From positions 137,422,190 to 137,486,189 of the forward strand of contig CM048553.1 of assembly GCA_026413225.1 (NCBI GenBank): a stretch of 64,000 nucleotides of DNA, in the 5' to 3' direction. Below the pieces are notes generated by a model. The model saw nothing but the letters and a program-made list of their open reading frames with translations. It was not told where the DNA came from and made no database searches. Positions within the stretch are counted from its first letter, which is position 1, and each line of letters starts with the position of its first letter. The translations under genes and the position numbers were made by a program. Of this stretch, positions 1 to 21,040 are shown piece after piece. Source of the DNA: Otis tarda. Lineage: Eukaryota; Chordata; Aves; Otidiformes; Otididae.

Positions 1-365
1 TTTCAAATTATCATCCTTGCTCATCTCCATAGTCCACATGACAATTTGAGAAGATATCTGTCTTTTCTGAATTAAGTCCAATATATGTTTGTGAGTAAGT
101 GGATTTGTTACAAATTAAAAATTACCTGCTTAGTATTATAAATAAAACTACAGAACAGCCTGGGTTGGATTTAACCACTGAAATGTGCAAGACTTTACAA
201 ACAATGCTTGTATCTGACTTACAGCTAATAAAGAAGGGATTTAATTGTAACGGCTGGAGATATGACAGGATCTAGCTATTGGAATAGTTTGTTAAAAAGG
301 TAAGACCAGAATACAGCTGTAGTATTGCCTCTTATATTTCTATTTTCTTTTCAACTGCCTGAAAG

Positions 366-419
366 GACCTAAAGCTTGAGCCATTTGAAGAGGAAGTTTT
401 GGAAGAAAATGCAAAATCT
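366..419 (+). CDS. NECAB1: NECAB1 coding exon: end of the coiled-coil linker
   Basis: This 54-bp exon has 18 whole codons and is phase 0 at both ends. A pyrimidine-rich stretch ending in GAAAG precedes it and GTAAGT follows. It reads DLKLEPFEEEVLEENAKS, matching the acidic linker just before the ABM-like domain of human NECAB1. The frame runs straight into the next exon (HIMIVQRQ). Confidence 0.9.
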
Positions 420-3400
420 GTAAGTGCTTTTCAAGATAATGACTTTTGACATTTGATTTTCAATGCCATGTAGTAAGACAACAATCTCACCTGATCTCTT
501 TTGTTAAAACATAAAAATTAAAAAATGTCCCTCCTCCCTTTTCCTAGTAGTAAGAAGCCATTTTAGCCAGCAGAATATATTGTGCAAGACACAACACAAC
601 AAAACGTAGAATATGTGGGCAAAACTTTCCTGTTAACTTTTGCATTGTTTTCAAAGGATATAGTGAGCCAAAAAACTCAGCTCACATAAGGAGTAAAAGG
701 TGTCATTAATAAGATTTACCAAATTTGGCAGCAGTGTTCATGGGAGCATCTCAGCTCCCGATCTCCTAATGCTGCATGCATGCATGCTTTAAATCATGGC
801 TGTACAGCCCTCCCTCCCTTCCTCCCAGAACTGCTATGAAAGACAGGAGAACATCTAGTGTCAAGTAGTAATCAATGTTACAACTTAGAAACCCCAGATA
901 ATAACCAGAAATAAACTTACTTTTAATTACGTTCATGTCCCAAGATCGAGATCAATTTTTCAAATACACTAGCATTCCTAAATGCAGGACTTTGAACCTA
1001 ACAAAATGCAGATCGAATAACACATGAAAAAATAACCAAAACAGATGATCCATCAAATTCCTTATTTCATTGCAGGAGTTGTATTAGATTTTTCCTTTTT
1101 TAAATGAGATTATACAATATTATTAGACAGGCTGCTTATGAAGAAGGGATAATCCATGAGATAACAGTATCAATAATTAAGGCAGAAACAAGTCGAAAAC
1201 CTGTACAAGAAATGAAGTTGTATTAATTAAGAAGCACATGGTGCTTCTTCAAATATTTCATTACTAAAGTTGATAAGCTTCAATGAATATGTAAACTACT
1301 TAACATTAGCTGAATTATAATCATCATAACTCAAGATAAATAAGTCTTCTGTACTGCCAAGTGTTTCCATAGTCTTATTTATAAAGATTGTTCATTTCTG
1401 TCAGGTGAAGGAAAAAAAAAACCCTCTCTATTCATCATTTAACTTGGGCTACCTTAGAGGTCTCATTCAGATACAGGTCAGAGCTCTGAAAGGTAAAAAA
1501 CTATGACTGCATCTCAATGAAAGTAATGCTGCATCCAGTGCAGATTGTGGGACTGTGCTCTTATCTCAAACCTGACACTTGCTTGCATACAGATTAATCC
1601 AAGGAAATACGCTGACTTTATTGCAGACTATTCCAAAGATCAACATTTGCTTTGCACTCTTCCAAAAAGACACTCATTCAGGCTCCAGATAACTCTCAGT
1701 TTCTCTAAGGTGGACACTGATTTTGGTTGTTTCCATTCTGTGCCTCAGCTTGCTGGAGATATAAAAGCTACACTGAGGTGTTTCTACTTTTCCCCTCTAG
1801 AGCACTAAAAAAAGGACTGCAAACTCTGAAGGAACTTTTGTGGGTTTTCTTTGATGATTGTTTTTTATTTTTTTATGATAGACTTTTCTGAGTTTAAAGT
1901 ACAAGGAATTCAGAGGTTGATATGGCAATAATATTGAATGTTTTTGTATCAGCACATAATGATTGTTCAACGTCAAATGTCTGTGCTAGAAGAAGAAATC
2001 GAGGAATTCCGGCTTGCTCTGAAGCACTATGTGGAATGTGCTTCTACTCAGGGTGGCTGCTTGCAGTAAGTACAATGTTATTGCCCCTGGGCTGATGGAA
2101 GGAATGTAGTCTGATTTCTTGAATAACTTTTACGTGGAGCTGCATTACTTATGGAGAACCTGTAACATCATCTTTCCTGGCTGGTTATGCATGTGTGTAA
2201 GACAGAGTTTTTCAAAGACAACTGAAACTAGAAAGAGACGTCAAAGTATATATGCAGACTTTAACTAGTATCACAAAATGACAATGCAGGCTATTCCAAA
2301 GATGCTAAATAAGCTTTTAAGGCTTCTCAGCTCTGCAAGTCATCAGTTCATAGCTTCTGGAAGGTCCTAGGCTGACAATCTTTATTGGAAAACTCATTTG
2401 CCATCCTTAATTTGTGCTCACGTGCCAAGTGAGCAACTTATTAACTTGCTTCTCTGCTTGGAAGTTTTAAAAATCTTCCCTTTAGGCTGTCATTTTAAAA
2501 TTTTCACAGATAATAAAGATAACAAAAGCAACATTTTCAGTTAAACGAAGTGTATTTCTGCTTTACTCCTTTTAGAATTAAATAAAACATTAGAACTGGA
2601 TTAAGAATAAATTTTAGTGACTCACCATTGTATTAAATTTCTTAATTTAACATATTGGAGAAATCGACTACTGTAGACACTACAGACTATTATGAAATAA
2701 ATATTTTTATAATGTGTACACAGTACAGGATCTTCCTATATATTCAAAGGCTTCAAAAGCTGCCTATCATATCCCTGATTTATAAGCCTTGTTGCTATGG
2801 GATCATCACATTCATAATCGTATCAGTAGTGTTCATACAGTAAAAGTAAGTTAAGCAGACAGGTAAGTGACTTTTTTGCAGTGGTTCACTTGTAAAGGCA
2901 GACTGATGAGGAAAATAAAATTCTCTTGTGGGCCAAGACCTGGAAAAGAAACGAAGTAGAGAAGCTCCCCAGCCCCCTTCCAAAACCAAACACCCAGCAG
3001 AACACTGCAGTCACTGCTAGCTTGTGAGGGGAGAGGGCTCCCATGACTTCAGAACGCAACTTCACAAATGATGGCAAGCGGTTACTCTCTTTCCCAATTT
3101 GACGGGCATTGGTAAGGCTGCAGTGCCACCTGCCGGTTCCTTTGCACTGTAGCTGTTTATGACACCGACTTCTTTTTTCAAACCTAAACTCTATGCCATT
3201 TTGATGCCTCTCTCATACAAAAGGATGACTTCTCACAGTCTAATTCTTCAATGAAACAGCAGAAGTTGCTCCATAAATGTATTTGAGCTGTTCTCTGTGT
3301 GCAATATGCTGTATTAGCTGATTGTCCCTGAACCACTGTTGTTTGATTTATTTTCTGTATTACTTATTAGTATTCTGTATACTTATTAGTATTTCTTTAG

Positions 3401-6400
3401 ATAAATGACACTATTGGAGCAGTATGAAAAATGAGTTTCATAAATAAGTCCATCATACAGATAGTAATATAAAAGATTAATAAAAAAAAGCCATGAAAAT
3501 CCTCCAAGAGGTTTTTTTTTAAAAAAAAAAAAGCTCAGATAATTTGCAGTATGTTTCCCCTAAATCACTTAATTTTTAAATTTATTATTTGGGTTGTGTT
3601 TTGGTTTTGTTTTGGCTTTTTGTTGTTTTCCAAGATCGCTGCTTTTGATTCCTACTCATAAGGAATTTGGAATGAAATGTGTATGTCCAACAACTTTGTC
3701 GTGTTTGATTAAGTCAGTTCTATCCTACAATTCCCAGTGTTTCCATACAGAAGCTTCCAAGTGATTGCCACTTCATTGTTTATGAGTTCTGGGAGAACAG
3801 CAATGTATGGAATAGGTAAGTTTCAGGGGTTTGGGGTGGTTTGTTGTTTTGTTTGGTTTTGGGTTTTGGTTTTTTGGGTGTTTTTTTTGCAATACAGAAA
3901 GTTTTGAAGGTTAGAAAGCAATTGTGTAGAAGGACTGAACACAAATTACTTTAATATTGCTAACTGATCTCTTGCTAAATATACCACAGTTAATACTTCA
4001 GAACAATACTTCAGTGGCTAAAGACTAAAATATACTGAAGCACATAAATAAAAATGTCAGATACAGCTACTTGGAACAGAACATACAAAGTCTGAAAGCA
4101 AATAGAGAAAGGTATGGCATCAGATGGATGTGAGCTGATCAGAGACAAAAGAACAGAGAAACAGCAATATTGCCACAGTTTAATGATAATGAAAGAAACC
4201 AAAGGAGCCAGTGAGTGAGATAGGTGTCCCATCCAGCAACACACTTAAGCATGCCAGCAGTCATGGGGAACTCTCCCAAAGCTTCCCAAATCTACATCAC
4301 AAAAAAATCCATCTGACAGATTCCCAGAATGTCTCTTTGGGCCCAAAATAGAAGTTACAGTGATTAAAAGTCCTACCAGCCAAATTCTAGTCTGCGGCAG
4401 ACAGATGGATAAGAAATTGAGTGGAGACAAAGATTTTCCTTAACTAAATTTACTATTAAAAAACCAAACAAACCAACCCTGTCATCCTAAATCTGTAGAC
4501 AGAAACCGTTCTGAAGGAAGATGAAGTCTCCTGAAGCTTGGTTGCTTTCCTTTTGAGCAAAACCCCAGTTCAAAGTTTACTTTCAGAAAGACTCAGGAAC
4601 ACTAGTAACACACATCAGCACTATACTGGGTCACAACCAAAAGATGAGCATCAGAGTAGCAGTTAACTGGACAGAAAAAAACCCTGTGTTTAATGAAACA
4701 TGCAAGCACTTCACAGCTTATCTGGTCTCCTCTCCCACTATCATCATCACCTAAGTTTTGAAGCACAAAATCTCTGTTACAGCATTAATTGTAAAATTTC
4801 TAATGCTCATTAAAAAATTAGCCCCTTTAAAAAACCTGATATATCCTTATTTTTCTTTTACAATTATTTAGCCACCTTCAAATGAATTACAGCAAGACAT
4901 TCCAAAGAAGTAACGTGGACTTCTTAGAAACTCCAGAGCTCATCACAACAATGCTAGTCCCTGGCAAGTATCAATTTTTCACAATATTTTGTTTGTTCCA
5001 TGTGAAGAGTTCTGCTGTATCAGTGTGTTCCATATGCAGGACCACTACATAATACCACCCTTAGTCAGATCGTCTTTGGTAAAGTATGGAGTAGAAAAGA
5101 GATCCAAATGTTTTTATTTTAAGCACAGAAATGTAAACTGCATCAGTAAGAATGCTGACCCACAGTGCTTTATTTTATATGGTACAAGTTACACTAGCAT
5201 ATACTATTTAAGAAGATATCTAGAATAAACAACAGTATTTATGAATAGTAAAACAGACTTGTTTAAGATTTTCAGGCAAAAAAAAATTGCTTGCTGATGA
5301 AGACTTCAATTTAATCACACATACATTGACTGACGTGAGTCTTAACTACTAATAATTGCTATTTACTAAGCAATTAACTGAACATGTCTCCTGCTATGGT
5401 AAAACAGAGAAAAAAACAAACTATTTTGAAAGAGCAATATGTTAATGATTCCAGATTATTATTTCTAATGCAAACCAATGAGCACACAACATCTTTCTCA
5501 GAGAAATGATAATTTTAAAAGACATTGCAGGATGAAGCAAAGCAAGCAACACTCCCACATTTACAGAGGGAGGACAGCAAAATTTTTATCTTAGACAACA
5601 CAAATCTACTACAATTAAACCCTAATTTATTCTATGTCTGAGTACAGACTAAATTTAAAGTCATAAAACCTCACCTAGTAGAAAAAAAATTACATAGTCC
5701 TATACCTGGGGTTTATCCTTAAAAGAAACCAGCCAAGACAGTTTCAGACCTCATGAGCCTGATCTGAACACACAATTATATGCCAGGGATTCCTGCAGTA
5801 TCAGGAGATTGCACTTAATGAACCAAGAATCCCTTTAAATCTTGTATCTGACTGGGAAATTGCTGGATTTAAGACAAACTTGGCTGTAGGAAACAACACA
5901 GCCTTCTTTGTGACCAAAAGCTAGACGGCATATGATCCAGGAGTGTTCTAGGGATGGTTTACTCACAGCTAAAGTACAATTAACATAAAATAAAACATAA
6001 ACATGATTTATAAATGCCTAAAGATAGAAGTGTCTGAAATTGGATTCAAAATGCTCATTAAAGCATCCACTCTGCCTGCTAAGAAGGATTTCAGTCTGCA
6101 GCACTCTATCCTGGCAGACAGTTGCCATAGAAACAGCATTTCTCACTGTGCACTCCTTGCTGAGGGGGCCAACAGAAATCTTGCATTCACAGTTATTTCT
6201 ACAATTTTATAGATTATCTATAATTTAGAAATCTGTGCAGAAATTTGAACTTCCCTTTCATAGAAAGTACTTCCCATGTTTCATCTACACAAATTTGTAT
6301 TTGAAAAACAGAAAATGTAGTTGAAGTAAAAGATGATGGCTGCAGTGCTACCAGTATACTTTATGAAAGAATTTTAGACACTGTGAAGTGATACCACTGT

Positions 6401-7895
6401 AAAATCAGGGAAAAAAACCCACCCTATCTGCAACTGGCACATAGATAGGCTGTATTCTAAAAACAAATTTACCCTAGCTCCAACATATCTACAGTTTTTT
6501 ACACATCGAGGTAACTAAGAACTGAAGCAATTCTAAATTGCAATCTGCATCTGATTCAATCAAAAATTACAACTCAAGAGTTTTTACTCCGCCAATTAAA
6601 CTTAGTAAGGACACATGTATGTGGCCAAGAATGATTCAGGAAGATCCGGGTTTTCAAGACTGTTAGATCCAATGTTATCCCAAAGCAAATTCATTTACCA
6701 TCAGTTCACAGGAACTACAATCTATTACAATCACTTGCGTATCTGTTAATCGACCAAGTTGCTTCAGGCCAATCTACCAGCACGGCATGAATCACTCGGT
6801 TCATCTTCAGTGAATGCCTAGTTTTTATATCACATCTGGACTTGAGGGCACTGGAAAACCTTTTAGTGAAGAAAACAAAAGCTAGGGGAAAATTGGCTTT
6901 TTTTTTTTTTTACAAAATTCATTAATCCACTGATGTGTCAGAAACTACTAGGCTTTCATTGCTCAAATTCAGGTAAGATTCTTAAGTATTTTCTCAACAT
7001 TCTTCTTCAAGAGTAACATTTTTCAGTAAAATTCCATAAATGGAAGGATTTACGGACACATTCACAGAAACAAGTTGTGTTAATGCATTTACTCCCCAAA
7101 CTGTAGTGCAGAATCCTCTGAGCCTAGAAGTCCCCTCTGTTAAGGAGACTTAGCATGTCAGATCCAGTCACAATTCCTTCCTCTCTCCATAAATCTTGTG
7201 GTTCCTTTCTGCCTAAGGTTCAATTTCAAAAGGGCAAAAGGTAGGGACTGTGGGGAAGAAATACAAATGTGTTTCACTCCATCCCTGTCTATAATGTGGT
7301 GATTACAGATCTTCTTTTATGGGAATGACATTTTACAAGTCCATCAATTCTCTCACTTCTGGGGCAAAATGCTCTTAATTCCTGGAGTTGTGTAAAAAGA
7401 ACACCAGGTTTGAATAATGTCACCACAACAGAAAGTCATTAAAGGCAGCACAGCCACCCAGAGGACACGGTGCTCAGCTAAAATACTGACACACATAGCA
7501 GAACAGGAGTGAGGATTTATGTGGTTTGCTCTCTGGGATCTCGGCGTTTATTTCTATGCAGCCACACCTCTGACACATTAATGCTTCTTTGGATTTTATC
7601 AAAAAGAGATATAAATTCTTGTGCTGAAGCCACCTCCCCCACCAGTTATACTCAGCTCTCCTAGTATTTTAATTATTCTTCCCATGCCTGGAGAGGTTTT
7701 GTCCTTGAAAGTATGCAGCTTTCAAATAATACAGTATTAGCTACATATATAAATTAATTTTTCTTTATATACCTTGTAGCTATTTTATTTAAGATTTTTA
7801 CAAGAGGTAGAAAAATAAATATTGCTTATGTTAACAAATAAACAAATAGATTCTCCTCTCTTTCAGCATCGTGGTGGGTCCTCAATAACAACTAG
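366..7895 (+). CDS. NECAB1: NECAB1, 3' part of the gene (five last coding exons)
   Basis: N-terminal EF-hand calcium-binding protein 1 is a cytoplasmic neuronal protein with N-terminal EF hands, a central coiled coil and a C-terminal ABM-like (antibiotic biosynthesis monooxygenase) domain. Only its last five coding exons are here: 366-419, 1953-2065, 3738-3815, 4872-4963 and 7867-7895. Joined, they stay in one frame for 121 codons and end in TAG at 7893-7895. The translation follows the human C terminus closely, for example IMIVQRQMSV, LALKHYVE, VYEFWENS, YSKTFQRSNVDFLETPEL and a final ASWWVLNNN. The EF-hand exons lie upstream of the window, and bases 1-365 show no further exon. All introns are GT-AG except the last, which has a GC donor. 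The ABM domain's ligand is not established. C8orf88 converges on this gene from the other strand. Confidence 0.96.
1953..2065 (+). CDS. NECAB1: NECAB1 coding exon: start of the ABM-like domain
   Basis: The exon is 113 bp, phase 0 at its start and phase 2 at its end. The acceptor is TTTTTGTATCAG and the donor is CA|GTAAGT. The translation begins HIMIVQRQMSVLEEE and continues through LALKHYVE. It is Glu-rich and probably helical before entering the ABM-like domain. Confidence 0.95.
3738..3815 (+). CDS. NECAB1: NECAB1 coding exon: ABM-like domain core
   Basis: The exon is 78 bp (1 + 25 codons + 2). The acceptor is CAATTCCCAG and the donor AG|GTAAGT. It encodes VSIQKLPSD, then VYEFWENSNVWN, the aromatic core strand typical of ABM-fold proteins. 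The split codon at the 5' edge becomes CAT (His) and the one at the 3' edge AGC (Ser). A G/T-rich tract begins a few bases after the donor. Confidence 0.95.
3816..3889 (+). promoter_or_regulatory. G/U-rich intronic tract directly after a NECAB1 5' splice site
   Basis: GTAAGTTTCAGGGG is followed by repeated GGTTTG, GTTTTG and GGGTTTTGG units, ending in a T run. Runs of G and GU-rich elements just after a donor are known binding sites for hnRNP F/H and CELF-type factors in other genes. A role here is inferred from position only. Similar tracts occur elsewhere in the window as low-complexity DNA. Confidence 0.35.
4872..4963 (+). CDS. NECAB1: NECAB1 coding exon with a GC donor site
   Basis: The exon is 92 bp (1 + 30 codons + 1). 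The acceptor is ACAATTATTTAG. It encodes HLQMNYSKTFQRSNVDFLET followed by PELITTMLVP. The frame requires the exon to end CCTG, which is followed by GCAAGT instead of GTAAGT, a GC-AG intron. Joining here gives GCA (Ala) and the family-typical VPASWW. No GT near this point gives that join. Confidence 0.94.
4964..7866 (+). other. NECAB1 last intron (GC-AG type)
   Basis: A 2.9-kb intron with a GC donor at 4964 and an AG acceptor ending at 7866. It is AT-rich and includes a 14-T run at 6898-6911. No gene or CR1 tail was recognised inside it. The missing last exon of C8orf88 could conceivably fall here on the other strand, but none was identified. Confidence 0.8.
7867..7895 (+). CDS. NECAB1: NECAB1 terminal coding exon
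   Basis: The acceptor is a strong pyrimidine tract ending CTCTCTTTCAG at 7866. The exon completes an Ala codon, then reads SWWVLNNN and TAG at 7893-7895. The human protein ends almost identically, with I for V. The 3'UTR follows in the same exon. Confidence 0.96.
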
Positions 7896-9230
7896 AAGCT
7901 GTGGTTCCAAGTGATGTTAACGTTGCATTGTTTTTCATTACAATAACATTCATATAGCAGTGTACAGGTGTACTGGGTTATGAATTTGTGATGTGATACT
8001 GTTTGCTATTATGGATGTGATCTTTTCCATTTTAAAATATGGAAAACTGCACATTTATTGCCTTCTCTTCTTGTGACTAGTTCAGTGAAATGTTCTAAAA
8101 GCTGAAATAAGATAACTACGCTAAACTGTTTCTTGTGTATATTCAGTCCAAACTGTCACAAAAAAAAAAGTGCATCTTGATTGGTATGAATAAGTATTTG
8201 TGAACAGTTTTAGTCTGACATGAATAAACAATTGTTACTTAATGCTGCTGTTTTCTCCTTTTACAGAAGAGAAAGGTCTGAACACAAATACACATACACA
8301 AATACAACTATTATTGATGCTTGTCAACTGCAGGATACTTTAGGAAATATTCAAACTACTGCTTTCCACTTCACTATTAAATACTATTCTAATTTAAGAA
8401 AAAGAGTTATAGAATTAACTATGTATTGGTATACCCATACAAGACATGTCATTAAAATCTGTCATGTTCCTCAATTTTGCCCATTACTTCTGTATTTCAA
8501 AATCAGTAATACTGGACAATTAGTTACAAAGAACTTTCAGGAATGCAATGCATAGGCAGTTCTCTTGTTCTGATCCATGATGAGAGAAGATTTCTCATTT
8601 TAGTGAAACTGTTAGTAACAAGAGATTTTGTACCTTGAGAGAAGGTATGTATCCACAAAATATTAAGGAATCTGTGTAAAGATGGAGATTTCACATGAAG
8701 AAAGCAAGTGGAGTTTTGGGAAAAAAAAGCCGAACCAAAAAAAACCCCAAACCAAAACAATTAAACTAGAGGAGTACATACTCTATGACACCTGAGATTT
8801 GACACAGCCAGTATTTGTTGTTCCATGATTAACTGCTAAGGAAGGGAGGTGAGAGCAAGCAAAAAGCCCCAGTCAAGTACTGGTTTAGAATTTATGGTCA
8901 GACAAACTATATGGCTACATAACACAGACAATTCAGGGACAAAATTCTGTCACAGCAAAATGTAAAATTATTTATTTTCACTGTAATTTTATTACCATCT
9001 CAGGCATTACAAATTAAAGGTTTGACTTTTAAAGCATTCAGGCAATTACAGGAAGAAACAGGCATTTCTGTAAGTTTCATAGGGTCCTACTCTCATCTGT
9101 AGGCACTCAAGTACCTTCAAAAATCTTAAAGGTCTACATCATATGTAGCTCATGTTGATGGATTTCTCATCTTCTGAACAACCCCTCACTTCTTGGATAT
9201 ATCAATAAAAGGGTTGCTCTTTTCCTGTAA
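7896..9230 (+). other. NECAB1: Probable NECAB1 3'UTR, with candidate poly(A) signals at 8223-8228 and 9204-9209
   Basis: AT-rich sequence follows the NECAB1 stop. AATAAA hexamers occur on the + strand at 8223-8228 (in ATGAATAAAC) and 9204-9209 (in ATCAATAAAAGG). The end given here assumes the second is used, which the sequence cannot settle. A 111-codon open frame at 8220-8555 lies inside and has no recognisable protein character. Confidence 0.5.
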
Positions 9231-17905
<8,675 letters not shown>

Positions 17906-19253
17906 TTTGAAGCATCACACTTTAAAAAAGTAGCAGAAATCAATACAGAGCATTCAGTTTCACATACAGATGTTAAGTGAGAAGAGCAGTCTATCTACCA
18001 CTCGTTTGTTGCATTTGACAAGAGGATATACTGGTTTTTAGTATCTGGGCAGGAAAATGAAGAAAGGCCCAACACCGAAGTTTTCTTAGATGACCGAATA
18101 TGCGGATAAAATTCTCATAAAGACAGAATTGGACATCTGTCATTTCTCCTTCCAAATGAGCTACCCTAGCTTCTTCTCAAAAAGATTTTTTTTCCTGCAT
18201 GTAAGTCTGTACACTTAGAGAAAGAAGATAGGGACACATGATGGAAATTAAGGTATTTTCTAATGGTTAATTGGGGTAAATGGGGTTTTAATTAATTAAC
18301 ATCAGTGTGCCCTTTACAATACGCTGGCTGCACAGAAGTTTCCTTACATGCATCTACATAAAACTGCATAATTGTTTTTTACTACCTACTTTAGTTAAAT
18401 TAATACAGTTTTGCATCTTCCTACACAGGCTGCTACAGAAGCACCAAAAACTGCTAAGCTGGTGCTGGAGTGATGTATCTCCCACTACAAGTAAACCATA
18501 AATTGTAATATCTTGATTTGTAATATCTGTATCTTAATCCTTCTCCTTCCCACTTCCATCTCCTTTGTCAACTGGGAGATTTCATGATTTGAAGGAACTT
18601 TGGCTTATTTTAGAGGAAAAGAACAGCAGAAACAACAATCAACACAATAATAATGGTACTGAAGTTCTGTTTTCTCTAAGAGACTTTACAAGAAAAGGGA
18701 ATAATTGTTGTAACAAAAAAGATTCAAAGAAAACTATCATGACTTCAAGACTTAAAACTGTAGAGATTACTACCTAATTCCAGTACGGAACATGAAAAGA
18801 TAAATTAGGCCATTTAAAAATATAATCCAGTACCACTCCTCATTTCAACTGGTCTTTGCATAATAGAAAAAAAAATCATCTATTTACTACATTACGATCT
18901 TTTGAACTTGAACACTGAACTTCTACTATATTCAAGTAATAATTTTCCAGCATAGCCAGTCTGAACCCATTCAGGTCTAGAAACTAGTTGTTAAATGGTT
19001 ACTGTCTGAATTTGAACAGTTGAACTAAAGCTAGGAAAAAAGTTCTGGTTTGATTCCCTGTTTTTCCTACCTTCTCAACTTAAAAAATAAAGACTTGAAA
19101 GCTGTATTCAAAAGCAATGATGAAAATTCTGCAGGATGAACTGAGACTACTGACATGGATGATATCTTTCATTTTCTCCAGATTAGGAATTCCATATTTA
19201 TACCACATACTAAATTTCTGCATAAAGCAATGCAGTAATGATATTTGCATTGG

Positions 19254-19274
19254 AAAAAAAAAAAAAAAAAAAAA
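19254..19274. repeat. Poly(A) run, 21 bp
   Basis: An uninterrupted A run on the + strand, so U-rich in any C8orf88 primary transcript. Confidence 0.9.
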
Positions 19275-19980
19275 GCAAGTTTTCCTCCATACCCTGATTG
19301 CAAATGATATGCACACACTTTTTTAAAACAGGAAAAACTGTGCAAGAGGCTGGCTAGCTTCTAGAATGTAGCACACTTGTATTTTTTAAAGCATTGTCCT
19401 GTCAATGAAAACAAGATAACTTGTGGTGAGAGCAAAAGAATACATTCTGCTCCCCTGTCCCCAATTTCCATGAGAAGGAAGTCTAAGAAACCACATACTT
19501 CCAAAGAAAGCAAACTAGATAAGAATATGAGAGAAAGAGGGGAGTTTGGGCAGGCGTGAAATCAAGCAGTGTTGTAACAGCTCTACTTCCTCCTTTAAGT
19601 TAAAGGAAAAGGCTAGAAAAGATCTCAAGAAGTTAGCCAGCCCAACCTTCTCCATTAATAGTGTTGTATCTGACCAATACCAAGAAAAGCTGAGAAAGAT
19701 TATTTTAAATATCTGAGAAACAAACTGCTTCCAGGAGATACTATTGCTGCAGGGGCACCTTCTGCACCCCAAGACCTCCTCTCCTCCTTACAAAGCCCGT
19801 ATTGCTTCTCAAGAGTTACTCCAAGTGGCGACCTGCCCACCAGAAAGGGAGCCCTCTGCAGTAGCAATCAGGCCCAGGAGGATTTCTGGGCATCTTAACA
19901 AGTTGGACATTCACAGCACACAGCTTATGAGGGCCCATCAGAAATGTTCTTTGGAAGACTCTTTTCTGAACATGTGAAAG

Positions 19981-20258
19981 AATCATAGAATCATAGAACG
20001 GTTAGGGTTGGAAGGGACCTTTAAAGGTCATCTAGTCCAACTCCCCTGCAAGAAGCAGGGACATCTCCAACCAGATCAGGTTGCTCCAACCCGTCCAACC
20101 CGGCCTTGAATGTTTCCAGGGATGGGACATCCATCACCTCTCTGGGTAACATGTTCCAGTGCCCTACCACTCTCATTGTAAAAATTTTTTTCTTAATATC
20201 TCATCTGAATCTACCTCCCTCTATTTTAAAACCATTATCCCTCATCCTATTAAGAGAA
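19981..20258 (-). mobile_element. CR1 LINE 3' end, reverse orientation
   Basis: Begins with the reverse complement of the CR1 terminal repeats (AATCATAGAATCATAGAACG). GGTTGGAAGGGACCTTTAAA, TCATCTAGTCCAACTCCCCT and GAAGCAGGGACATCTCCAAC follow, running into TTATCCCTCATCCTATT. It is well preserved compared with the other copies here. It is 5'-truncated, as is usual for CR1. Confidence 0.95.
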
Positions 20259-20419
20259 TTAACACTTTTTTTTTTTTCCTAAAAATCCCCTGAGCCCAGC
20301 AGGCCCACAACTAACCAGAAACAGACCATCTCCCCTTGCCCAAAGAGGCACACCACTGCTTCACTTGGGGCCCAACGCCTACCACAACCCAAAACTGCTC
20401 TCCTCCAGCCTGACAGGAG

Positions 20420-20790
20420 CAGGGGGGAGGCAGCTTGCAGCGACCCGGCCCGGCCCGGCCCAGCTGCCTCCCCTCGCCGCTCCCCAGCCCCTCTGGCCCC
20501 GCTCTGACCCGAGAGCTGCCAAGGACACCCCAGCCCACCTCTGACCGCCTCCCAGGGCCGCTGACCCCCGCCGCAGCCCTCGCCTCTGCCCGCCGTGCCC
20601 CGGGCGGCCTGGGAGGCGCCGCTTTCCCTCAGCGGCAGGCGGGACTAGCCTTCGCGCGCCGGCCGTTTAACGGTCGTGCCGCCAAGGGGGTGGCGGTTGC
20701 AGGCGCCTCCAGCCTCCCGTCGCGGGGCTGCCCTGGCTGGTGACGCCTACCCGTGGCGTTTTAGGGAGGCGATGGATACTTGGAGGGTGC
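20420..20790. promoter_or_regulatory. CpG island, probable C8orf88 promoter
   Basis: A sharp GC- and CpG-rich block in AT-rich surroundings. It includes a CCCGG pentamer run (20444-20461) and CpG-dense stretches around 20560-20730. It lies about 2.5-2.9 kb upstream of the C8orf88 start codon and no other gene start is nearby. Transcription to the left (- strand) is inferred, and a divergent transcript cannot be excluded. GC-rich open frames here on both strands are by-products of composition. Confidence 0.75.
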
Positions 20791-20995
20791 CGTAGGGAGC
20801 ATGGCGCTTCAGGAGGCCTGGTCGAGGCGGCAGGAGGGGCAAGATGGGGCTCTGCCACATCTTGACACAGGACTGTGTCAGGGAAATAGAGGTGGTTTGT
20901 CAAGTACACTGGAGTTGGTTCTTTCATGCGCAAGCAAGGCAACTTCGAAGTTCTGCCATTTCAGGTTGCTGAGTGCTTTGAGGTTATGATTTTTG

Positions 20996-21040
20996 TGCGG
21001 TTTTTTTGGTGTTTGGTTGTGTTTTGGGGGTTTTTTTTAT
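20996..21040. repeat. G/T-rich low-complexity tract
   Basis: TGCGGTTTTTTTGGTGTTTG followed by GTTTTGGGGG and a T run. Confidence 0.7.

Larger units (their letters stand above)
420..4871 (+). other. NECAB1 introns 420-1952, 2066-3737 and 3816-4871
   Basis: Three GT-AG introns interrupted by the exons listed separately. They are AT-rich with T-rich and GT-rich runs. No nested gene or recognisable repeat family was seen. A 14-bp near-tandem direct repeat (TACTTATTAGTATT at 3361 and 3380) and a GCAT run near 771-788 are the only local structures noted. Confidence 0.85.
17920..20420 (-). other. Probable 5' intron of C8orf88
   Basis: The segment between the first coding exon and the CpG island. 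It is AT-rich and contains a CR1 3' end (19981-20258). No coding exon was recognised. Confidence 0.55.

Noticed and set aside
1-365. Search for the preceding NECAB1 exon
   Set aside because: No segment resembles the expected coiled-coil exon, so it must lie upstream of the window.
3189-3355. Open stretch after a CAG on the - strand near 3355 that could be a C8orf88 exon
   Set aside because: The acceptor is purine-rich, the tail would be far longer than in human, and it sits in a NECAB1 intron with no similarity.
8220-8555. 111-codon + strand frame after NECAB1
   Set aside because: It lies in the presumed 3'UTR, has no recognisable domain, and its AT-rich codons look random.
20311-20942. Overlapping GC-rich open frames on both strands at the 20.5-kb CpG island
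   Set aside because: Same composition effect. There is no conserved protein character.
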